Positions 1 through 8,800 of a stretch of DNA of 11,361 nucleotides are shown here, one piece after another. Under the pieces are notes generated by a model. The model did not search any database and was not told the origin of the DNA. It saw nothing but the letters and a program-made list of their open reading frames with translations. Numbering within the stretch: the first letter of the stretch is position 1; each line of letters starts with the position of its first letter. Made by a program: the position numbers and the translations under genes. The stretch covers positions 1 to 11,361 of the forward strand of contig JARIET010000064.1 of assembly GCA_031127185.1 (NCBI GenBank). The letters are read 5' to 3'. The DNA is from Gemmatimonadota bacterium. Its GTDB lineage: Bacteria; Gemmatimonadota; Gemmatimonadetes; Gemmatimonadales; Gemmatimonadaceae.

Positions 1-220
1 CCTCGACGTCTGCTGAGGTCGCGAGGCAGGTGATGATGACATCAGCGCCTGTCGCTGCATCGCGAGGGGTCTGCGCGTGCGTGGCGCCGTGTTGAGCGGC
101 GAAGGCGGCAGCTTTTGCGCTGGTCCTGTTCCAGACGCGGAGCGGGATCTGCTCCTGCACGATCTGGCGCGCCATGGGATTGCCGATGGCGCCAAGTCCG
201 AGGAATGCGACGGTCGTCAT
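1..220 (-). CDS. NAD(P)-dependent oxidoreductase, 3-hydroxyisobutyrate dehydrogenase-like, N-terminal part (cut by window edge)
   Basis: Read on the minus strand from the ATG at 220, 73 codons are visible before the window ends. The product opens with a hydrophobic beta strand and a Rossmann dinucleotide-binding loop, GLGAIGNPMA, with the three glycines at residues 8, 10 and 13. The second strand ends in WNRT (residues 30-33), and a DVIITCL strand lies near the visible end. This order is typical of the 3-hydroxyisobutyrate / 6-phosphogluconate / tartronate-semialdehyde reductase superfamily, whose members oxidise or reduce small hydroxyacids. The Asn-Arg-Thr after strand two is common in NADP-preferring members, so NADP use is possible. 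The catalytic lysine and C-terminal helical domain lie outside the window, so the substrate cannot be named. An in-frame ATG at 232 would add four residues (MFPG); neither start has a clear Shine-Dalgarno sequence. The gene is divergent from mgtE. Confidence 0.85.
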   Translation of the reverse strand, partial: MTTVAFLGLGAIGNPMARQIVQEQIPLRVWNRTSAKAAAFAAQHGATHAQTPRDAATGADVIITCLATSADVE

Positions 221-236
221 ACCCGGGAACATATGA

Positions 237-312
237 GAACGGGCAGTCGGTAAGGGAGGAGGCCGGCCCCCCACCAGCACCGGCGCTCAACCCTGTTACC
301 GACTGCCCGTTC
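237..312. repeat. 17-bp perfect inverted repeat in a divergent intergenic region
   Basis: GAACGGGCAGTCGGTAA at 237-253 has an exact reverse complement at 296-312, separated by 42 bases. Inside the loop, GCCGG (262-266) can pair with CCGGC (280-284), so a compound hairpin is possible. The element sits 5 bases upstream of the alternative start at 232 of the leftward oxidoreductase gene, within its likely 5' leader. No gene reads towards it from either side, so transcription termination is not an obvious role. It may be an interspersed repeat of this genome, a mobile-element remnant, or an RNA or operator structure in the leader. The sequence shows the symmetry; the role is unknown. Confidence 0.85.
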
Positions 313-490
313 CCCATGTCCTTCGTTCTGTTTCTTAGAACCCTGCAACTGCGGAAAGGTTGCAACCCGTACGCGCCGGGCGAGCGCGCGGTTTCGTCAC
401 GGAACGGAAACAGTGTGTTGGGGAATGGTTTTCGCATTGAGGGTTGTTCGCTCCGCGACGCCGTAGTTAGCTTCGCTCAACTATAGAGGG
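313..490. other. Remaining non-coding stretch between the divergent genes
   Basis: This stretch contains no convincing gene. It holds a 10-bp palindrome GGTTGCAACC (358-367), whose left half can instead pair with TGCAAC at 344-349 to form a 6-bp stem over a 9-base loop, and a 5-bp GTTCT/AGAAC stem (325-329 with 337-341). The promoters for the leftward oxidoreductase and the rightward mgtE genes should lie here. TATAGA at 482-487 could be a -10 box for mgtE, but I found no good -35 hexamer 16 to 18 bases before it, so I do not call a promoter. Confidence 0.5.
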
Positions 491-538
491 ACTCCCCATT
501 CGACCTCCGAACGGGGGTGCGAGTTCGCACTCCCGGGG
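491..538 (+). promoter_or_regulatory. Hairpin with competing fold immediately upstream of mgtE
   Basis: Bases 513-521 (GGGGGTGCG) pair with 526-534 (CGCACTCCC) in a 9-bp stem with one G-U pair and the four-base loop AGTT. The stem ends 4 bases before the first ATG of mgtE (539). ACTCCC occurs twice, at 491-496 and at 529-534, and both copies can pair with the same GGGGGT at 513-518. The upstream copy can therefore form a weaker 6-bp alternative that would free the ribosome-binding region. Such mutually exclusive pairing is the usual layout of a translational leader switch, but no ligand-binding domain is recognisable. The regulatory function is inference. Confidence 0.5.
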
Positions 539-2008
539 ATGGATGCGATGACGCCGAACAACCCGCGCAAGGAAGAGCAGTCGCTCGCGGCGTTGCTCGC
601 GCCAGACATCCTCGACCTCCTGGAGAGCGAGCCAGGAAGCGTCGCCGCGGAGACCGAGGACATCCACCCGGCCGATCTGGCGGACGTGGCCGAGGCCCTC
701 CCGCGCAGCCAGATCCCGGTATTCCTGGCCACGTTGCCGGCGCCGCGCGCCGCCGCCGTACTGGAGTATTTCGCCGAGGAACTGCGCACGCAGCTGCTCG
801 AGGAGATGAGCCCGGAACAGGCGGCATCGCTCGTAGCCGCGATGACGCCGGACGATCGCGCGGATACGCTCGAAGACATCGATGAGGAGCGCGCGGAAGA
901 GATCGTCGACGCGTTGCCGGAGAACACGCGGCGCGACACGCAGGCGCTGCTGGCCTACCCGCCGGACAGCGCCGGTGGACTGATGACGACCGATGTCGTC
1001 TCCGTGCCCTCCACGTATACGGTGGAGGAGACGCTGCGACGCGTGCGCGAGATCGCACGCTCCGGGCGGCGCGAGGCGATGAACACGGTCTACATGCTCA
1101 ACGTGGACGACACGCTCGCCGGTGTGATGTCGCTGCGCGAACTGCTCGCCGCGCCCGAGGGGGCGCGGATGTCGGACGTGGCCTGGCCCGAAGTGCGCAA
1201 GGTTGCCGTCACGGCCGACCGCGAAGAGGTGGCGCGCCTGATTTCGGAATACGATCTCGTCGCCATTCCGGTGGTGGACGAAAAGAATCGTATCCTCGGC
1301 GTCGCCACCGTCGACGACGTGATCGACGTCATCCAGGAGGAGCAGACCGAGGACGTGCAGAAACTCGGCGGTATGGAGGCGCTGGACGAACCGTATATGC
1401 AGATGGGCATCTGGGCGCTGATCCGCAAGCGCGTGGGCTGGCTCGCCGTGCTGATCGTGCTGCAGATGTTCACGACGTCCGCGCTGCAGCAGTTCGACGC
1501 GCAGCTGGCGCTGCTGCCCGTGCTGATGCTCTTCGTGCCGCTGGTGATCAGCAGCGGCGGCAACTCGGGATCACAGGCAACATCGCTCGTGACGCGCGCC
1601 ATGGCGCTGAAGGAAGTGCAGCTCAAGGATTGGTGGCGGGTGGCCATTCGTGAACTCCCCACCGGCGTTGCGCTGGGCGTGATCCTCGGCGCGATCGCGT
1701 TCGCCCGCGTGGCCTTCTCCCACTACGCCTTCGAGCTGGACTGGAACATCGCGGGCGAGCCTTTGGGGTACAACTTCGAGGAAAAGGGGAACGAGTGGTC
1801 GGCCGTGGGGCTCAGTGTGTTCGCATCAGTGGCCGGTGTCGTGCTGTTCGGATCGCTTGCGGGTTCCATGCTCCCCTTCGTGCTGCGCCGGCTGGGATTC
1901 GACCCGGCAAGCGCGTCGGCGCCGTTCGTGGCGACACTCGTGGACGTCAGCGGAATCTTCATTTATTTCTCGGTCGCGCTGATGGTGCTCGGCCAGTTCA
2001 TGCGCTGA
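539..2008 (+). CDS. mgtE: Magnesium transporter MgtE
   Basis: The 489-residue product is a Mg2+-gated Mg2+ channel that works as a homodimer in the cytoplasmic membrane. The three domains are in normal order. The N-terminal helical domain (about 30-138) carries the family motif IHPADLADV at 42-50. A CBS pair follows at about 143-265, starting after YPPDSAGGLM at 140. The five-helix membrane domain spans about 290-489. The pore motif GGNSGSQATS is at 340-349, and Asp469 in ATLVDVSG matches the ion-binding aspartate near the C-terminus of the family (Asp432 in Thermus thermophilus). The length is close to the family norm, with a slightly longer acidic N-terminus. The start at 539 lies only 4 bases after a stable hairpin; the in-frame ATG at 548, which has GGGG 9 to 12 bases upstream, is an equally good start. 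An EamA transporter gene follows after 10 bases. Confidence 0.96.
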   Translation: MDAMTPNNPRKEEQSLAALLAPDILDLLESEPGSVAAETEDIHPADLADVAEALPRSQIPVFLATLPAPRAAAVLEYFAEELRTQLLEEMSPEQAASLVAAMTPDDRADTLEDIDEERAEEIVDALPENTRRDTQALLAYPPDSAGGLMTTDVVSVPSTYTVEETLRRVREIARSGRREAMNTVYMLNVDDTLAGVMSLRELLAAPEGARMSDVAWPEVRKVAVTADREEVARLISEYDLVAIPVVDEKNRILGVATVDDVIDVIQEEQTEDVQKLGGMEALDEPYMQMGIWALIRKRVGWLAVLIVLQMFTTSALQQFDAQLALLPVLMLFVPLVISSGGNSGSQATSLVTRAMALKEVQLKDWWRVAIRELPTGVALGVILGAIAFARVAFSHYAFELDWNIAGEPLGYNFEEKGNEWSAVGLSVFASVAGVVLFGSLAGSMLPFVLRRLGFDPASASAPFVATLVDVSGIFIYFSVALMVLGQFMR

Positions 2009-2018
2009 GCGCGCAACT

Positions 2019-2954
2019 ATGACCGCACCCGTTTCACCGCAACCGGCGGGCAGTTCCGACGCCGCGCACACGACCGGAATGGCGTTCGTCCTGTTGGCCG
2101 CGCTCGGATTTGCGGCGGTCAGCACACTGACCAGCGTCGCGATCCGCGAAGGGACGAGCGTACCCAACGTGCTCACGTGGCGATATGTGCTCGCGTCGGT
2201 GGTGATGGTAGGTATTGCGGGCGTGCGCGGAATTCCGCGAATGCCGCGGCGCGACTTTGCCATGTGGTTGATACTCGGCGGCGGCGGGCAGGCGCTGTTT
2301 GTTGGGCTCGCGTTGTCCAGCATCAAGTACATCCCCGTCGCCACCCTCGGGTTCCTGTTCTACACCTACCCGGCCTGGGTCACCCTCGTGCAGGCAGTGC
2401 GCGGCGCCGAACAAGTGACCATGCAGCGCGCGGTAGCGCTCGCACTCAGTTTCGGCGGAATCGCGGTGATTGTGGGCGTGCCGTCAGCGACGGCGATCTC
2501 GGGTGCGGGTGACGGCGGATTCTGGACTGGCGTTGCACTCGCGCTCTCGGCAGCGTTCATCTACGGCCTCTACATCCCGATGGCGCGGCAGTTGCAGAAA
2601 TCGCACCCGGTGCCGGTGACCGGCGCGCTCGCCAAGATCGGGGCGTCGATCTGCCTGCTCTTCTGGGCGGTGGGCGACCAGTCGTTTGATTATGCGATGA
2701 CGGGGCGCGCGTGGGGCGCGATTGCGGCGCTCACCGTTTTCTGCACCGTGCTGCCGTCGCTCTTCTTTCTGAGCGGACTGATACGGCTCGGCCCGGTGCG
2801 CACGGCCATCGTGAGCACGGTGGAGCCGTTCCTCACGGCAATCATCGGGTCAGTGGTGCTCGGACAGGCCCTTTCACCGCGTGCCGCCGCCGGTGGCGCC
2901 ATGATCGTGACTGCTGTGCTCTTGCTGCAGTTCAGGCGGGAACGGGTGGCGTAG
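2019..2954 (+). CDS. EamA/DMT-family transporter
   Basis: The 311-residue product is a drug/metabolite-transporter superfamily membrane protein with two tandem EamA repeats (about 20-155 and 168-305), giving about ten predicted membrane helices. Supporting motifs are the long helix with FLFYTYPAWVTLV at 112-124 in the first repeat and STVEPFLTAIIGSVVLGQ at 266-283 in the second, the hallmark Glu-Pro position of the family. Members export or import metabolites such as amino acids, nucleosides or nucleotide sugars; the substrate cannot be read from sequence. The gene begins 10 bases after the mgtE stop, which suggests co-transcription, although no strong Shine-Dalgarno precedes the ATG at 2019. 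An internal ATG (residue 21) sits at the first membrane helix and is an alternative start. The C-terminus ends in a short basic tail (RRERVA). A repeat-rich junction with a convergent gene follows. Confidence 0.92.
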   Translation: MTAPVSPQPAGSSDAAHTTGMAFVLLAALGFAAVSTLTSVAIREGTSVPNVLTWRYVLASVVMVGIAGVRGIPRMPRRDFAMWLILGGGGQALFVGLALSSIKYIPVATLGFLFYTYPAWVTLVQAVRGAEQVTMQRAVALALSFGGIAVIVGVPSATAISGAGDGGFWTGVALALSAAFIYGLYIPMARQLQKSHPVPVTGALAKIGASICLLFWAVGDQSFDYAMTGRAWGAIAALTVFCTVLPSLFFLSGLIRLGPVRTAIVSTVEPFLTAIIGSVVLGQALSPRAAAGGAMIVTAVLLLQFRRERVA

Positions 2955-2958
2955 AACG

Positions 2959-2994
2959 TTCAGGGGTGAGTTCAGGGGTGAGTTCGGGGGCGAG
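2959..2994. repeat. Three tandem 12-mers, TTCAGGGGTGAG type
   Basis: TTCAGGGGTGAG occurs at 2959-2970 and again at 2971-2982, followed by the variant TTCGGGGGCGAG at 2983-2994, which differs at two positions. The array begins 5 bases after the stop codon of the EamA transporter gene and lies in the gap between two convergent genes. It shows no stem-loop potential that would make it a terminator. It differs in unit length and sequence from the heptamer array about 40 bases further on. It looks like replication-slippage expansion in a non-coding gap. Confidence 0.9.
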
Positions 2995-3034
2995 CATTGG
3001 GAGCGTGTGGTTGGTGGGAGGCCCCGCATTCCGT

Positions 3035-4944
<1,910 letters not shown>

Positions 4945-4953
4945 GCGTGATAC

Positions 4954-5694
4954 CTAGCGGCGGCGCTCGCGCATCGCGAGGCCCGTTCCACCGGCGAGCA
5001 TCACGATGGCGATGCCGAACCACTGGTAGGCGTATCCGCGGTGGGGGCCTTCGTCGAGAATCGGCATTTCGACGCGCACAGGAATAGAGTCGGCGTGCAG
5101 GCTGCTGTCCGAGGTTTGCATCACGAGGTAGGGCGCGACGGGCGCGCCAACGATTCGCTCCGCGGCGATGCGGTCGAGCCGGCGCAGGAACCGCGTGGTG
5201 CTGTCGGCGCACGCCGGCGGCAGCGGCGCGTCGGCGACCGCGCACTGCTGGCCCCACGTTTCGACGTAGCCGGAGACTGCCACCGTGTCGCGTTCCCGCC
5301 ATCGAGCGAACTCTACCGTGCGTGCATCGGGGGAGTACGCCCACCCGCGATTGACAAGCACGAGCGTGTCGCTGCCGGCAACGCGGACAGGCGTCAGGAA
5401 ATTCACTCCGGGCGAGCCCCGGCGCATGCGCGGGGCCCAGGCGAGTTCGCGGGCATAGTCGGGCACGCCGGCCACGCGCACGAGCCGGTAGTGACCGGCG
5501 GCGGTGTCCAGTGGCAGGTGTCCGAAGTCAACAATGCTGTCGGCCAGACGCGCGGTGAGGATCCGGTTGTGCGCCTGCCTCGCCTTGAGCCGGCTCACCT
5601 GCCAAAAACCCAGGCGCGTGCAGACCACGGCGGCGGTCAGCGCGAACGCGAGCACCAGGGCGGTGCGCAGGGAACGGACAGTGCGGGAGGTCAT
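4954..5694 (-). CDS. SURF1-like cytochrome c oxidase assembly protein
   Basis: The 246-residue product matches the SURF1/Shy1 family, which aids assembly of haem-copper cytochrome oxidase in the membrane. It has the family's two-helix topology: one helix at about 10-28 leading into LGFWQVSRLKAR (28-39), a periplasmic beta-rich domain with LVNRGWAYSPD (113-123), and a second helix at about 222-240 starting in PHRGYAYQWFGIA (217-229). The His and YAxQWF group at the second helix is the most recognisable family signature. Two cysteines (151 and 162) in the periplasmic domain are close enough to form a disulfide. The gene is followed 9 bases later by the acyl-CoA dehydrogenase gene and is divergent from the giant lipoprotein gene. 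No other oxidase gene is visible. No clear Shine-Dalgarno precedes the ATG at 5694. Confidence 0.9.
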   Translation of the reverse strand: MTSRTVRSLRTALVLAFALTAAVVCTRLGFWQVSRLKARQAHNRILTARLADSIVDFGHLPLDTAAGHYRLVRVAGVPDYARELAWAPRMRRGSPGVNFLTPVRVAGSDTLVLVNRGWAYSPDARTVEFARWRERDTVAVSGYVETWGQQCAVADAPLPPACADSTTRFLRRLDRIAAERIVGAPVAPYLVMQTSDSSLHADSIPVRVEMPILDEGPHRGYAYQWFGIAIVMLAGGTGLAMRERRR

Positions 5695-5741
5695 CGCGAA
5701 CGGGGGCCGGATACCGGAATCTAGGCAGGCGTCCCTTATAT

Positions 5742-5755
5742 GTGACGCGCGTCAC
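5742..5755. promoter_or_regulatory. Perfect palindrome GTGACGCGCGTCAC, Crp/Fnr-like operator candidate
   Basis: The 14-base palindrome lies midway in the 119-base gap between the divergent SURF1-like and lipoprotein genes. With its flanking T at 5741 it reads TGTGA-CGCGCG-TCACG, which matches the Crp-type consensus TGTGA-N6-TCACA at nine of ten specified positions. On the minus strand it is directly followed by CATATAAG, a possible -10 element (TATAAG, 5735-5740) for the SURF1 operon. If that -10 is real, the palindrome would lie between -10 and -35 and act as a repressor site. Binding is inferred from symmetry and consensus only. Confidence 0.55.
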
Positions 5756-5813
5756 GTTGGTACAGCGACGCGGTTCCTTGCTGGCGGTACCGGCGGCAAC
5801 ATACGTTGAGTTG

Positions 5814-8800
5814 ATGCTGATCAGTCCGCGCTCGCCCCGCCTCGCTGCCGCCGTTGTCGCGGCTGTCGCACTTTCGGCGCTGAGCTGCGGTCGCGAACCG
5901 ACGGGACCCGGCGGCTCTGGCGGCGTGCGTTGGTCGCACGGGATCACGTTCAATCCAGAATTTCCAAGCGGCTTCAGCGAGTACCAGCGCAGCGCGCAGA
6001 GCGTCCCGAACGGGTCCGGCAGCCTGGTGACGTTCTCAAGGGTCCGCATCATCCTCCGCTTTGCCGACGGAGCCGTCGCACTCGACACTACCGTCAACTT
6101 CCCGGCTGGTTCGGACGAGCTGCCGGTGGGGCTCAACATTCCGCTACCAGCCAATGCGCCGTCTGGCGGCGTTCCGCTCTCGATGTCGCTCAAGTATGTG
6201 AACGCCGCCGGCGATACGGTTTTCTCGGGTGGACCAGTCACCGTAACCGCCGTGCCCGCTACGCCTGGCGCGCCTGCTCCGCCGCCAAGTCGGGTGAATG
6301 TGCCGCTTTCTTATACAGGTCCCGGTGCTGCGAGCGCTACGCAGGTACGCATCAGTCCGCGGACGCTTACCGCGAACACCGGACAGCCCCTGACGTTCAC
6401 GGCGCAGGCGTTCGACGCCATAGGCAACGTCGTTCCCGGCGTCCCCATCCTCTTCACTTCAGACAACCCGCTGATCGCCAGCATCAACGCGGCGACAGGC
6501 ACGGGCACAGCCGGCGCAACGCGCGGGACGGTGAATATCGTCGCACAGTTGTTGACCGGCCCGACGGATGTCGCAGCGGTCACCGTCGTTGCGCCGCCGG
6601 CCAACCTCGCTGCCGTGAGCGGGAGCGGCCAGAACGCAGCGGTCCATGCGACGCTCACTCAGCCTGTCGTCGTCGTCGCGACAGCGACGGACGGGCAACC
6701 GGCAGCGGGCGTCACCGTGACATTCGCCGCCGCGAACGGCGGAACAGTTGGTAGCGCCGCTGCCACCACCGGCGCGAATGGGCAGGCGTCCACCACCTGG
6801 CGGCTGGGCGCGGGCGCCGGCACGCAGACGCTGACCGCGTCGGCGTCCGGACTCTCGGGTAGCCCAGTGACCTTCACCGCCACGGCTCGCGCGATTGATC
6901 CCGTGCGACTGGAATTCTTGCAGCAGCCTCCAGCGAGCGCGGCGGCGGGAACGCCGATGACACCCGCCGTTTCTGTCCGTGCCGTTGATGCCGCGGGATC
7001 GTTGACGACGTCGTTCACGGGAATCATCACCGTGGCAATCGGGGCAGGCGGGCCTGCCGGGGCTGTGCTGGCGGGCACGACGAGCGTTGCGGCCGTCGGC
7101 GGCATTGCGACGTTCCCCGGCCTCGCGCTGAACGTTCCGGGCACATTCACGCTCGACGCCTCGGCGACGGGATTGGCTGGCGCCGCGTCCGCCAGCTTCC
7201 AGGTGGTGGCTGGCGCCGCGAATCGGCTCATCTTCGATCGATACCCGGTGACCGGTGCCACGGCTGGGGCCGTGCTCGACCTGATCACCGTGGTCGTGCG
7301 CGACGCGCTCGGAAATCCCCAGACGACGTTCACGGGTCCGGTGACGCTGTCCCTGAACGGACCCGGCGTCGCGGCTGCGCTTGACACAGCGGGCATGGCG
7401 CCGACAAGCGATGTGGTGGTCACGGGGCCAGTGACCGTGAACGCTGTGGCCGGCGTGGCAACGTTCTCCAACTTGCAGATCAACGGCGCAGGGAACTACA
7501 CACTCACCGCGACCAGTGCCGGACTCGCGAGCGCCACCGGCCCGCGCTTTTCGATTGCAGCGGGGCCGGCATCTGTGCTCGTGCTGGTGAGCGGCGCAGG
7601 GCAAAGCGCGGCCGGCGCAGCGACACTCTCAAATCCGGTGGTCGTGCGAGCCACGGATGCGTTCGGAAACGGCGTTGCAGGAGTGACGGTCAATTTTGCG
7701 CCGGCAGCCGGCAGTGGTTCCGTGGTGCCAACGAGCGTTGTTACCGGCGCGTCCGGCAATGCTCAGGCCACATGGACGCTCGGCGGCGCGGCTGGCGCGA
7801 TGACGCTCAACGCCTCGGCGACCGGGTTGACCCCCAACCCGCTCGTCGTCGGCGCAACCGCGACAGCCGCTGCGGGCGGCATCGCCACGCAGCTGGTGTT
7901 CACCACGGGTCCCGCGAGCACGACGGCGGGAACGGTGATGCCGAGTCTGGTCGTCACCGCGAAGGATGCGCTCGGTGCCACGGTCACGGCGTTCACTGGT
8001 TTCGTCAACATTTCGATCAACACAAACGCCGCGGGTGCCATCATCTGGAACGGCACCACGGGAGTGTCAGCCGTCGCCGGCGTCGCGACCTTCCCGGGAG
8101 TGGAGATCCAGAAGGCCGCAGCTGGCCTCACGATGAATGCGAGCTCTGGCACGCTCCAGGGCACGTCGCCCGCGTTCACGATCAGCGCGGCGGCGGCCAA
8201 CCAGATCGTGGCCGACTCCGGTGGCGCCCAATCGGCGGCGTTCAGTACCGCCCTGGGGACGAAGCTCGTCGCCCGCGTGATAGACGTGTACAACAACCCC
8301 GTGACAGGCACAACCGTGGTCTGGACCGTTGCGACTGGTGGAGGATCGCTCAACAACACGACCACGCTCACCGACGCAAATGGACGTGTTCGCACGGGCT
8401 GGACACTCGGCGCGCCACTCGGCGCACAAACGGTCACGGCCAGCAGCGGCTCGCTGTCGGGCTCTCCGCTGACGTTCACCGCCACCGCGACCGGCGGGGC
8501 AATCGCCAGCACGGCCTATCCAACCCACCTCGACTCGCTCTACTCGTTCGGAGATACGCTGCGCCGCGTACCCGTCTCGCGTGACGGGGCAAACGCCGTC
8601 GTCGCCGGCGCCTACACGTTTGTCAGTCGGACGCCTGCCACGGCGACGGTCAGTGGCACCGGCCTGGTCACAGCCGTCGCAGACGGCTCGACGTACATCG
8701 TCGCGACAGAGAACGGCGGCACGAAAGACTCGACACTGATCGTCGTCAAGCAACGCGTGGCCACGATCAATGTCACGCCGGGCAACCGCAACATTTATCG

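Noticed and set aside
237..340. Rho-independent terminator formed by the inverted repeat and the following T-rich stretch
   Set aside because: The arms are separated by 42 bases, the T-rich bases are interrupted, and no plus-strand gene ends upstream of it.
313..538. M-box (ykoK) magnesium riboswitch upstream of mgtE
   Set aside because: GTTAGCTTCGCTCAACTATAG (464-484) is vaguely like the start of an M-box, but only about 55 bases remain before the gene, whereas the aptamer needs about 150, and the later conserved segments are not found upstream either.
6459..7604. Second long minus-strand open frame (381 codons) inside the lipoprotein gene
   Set aside because: Same low-complexity Arg-rich composition and no motif; it lies fully within a well-supported plus-strand coding region.
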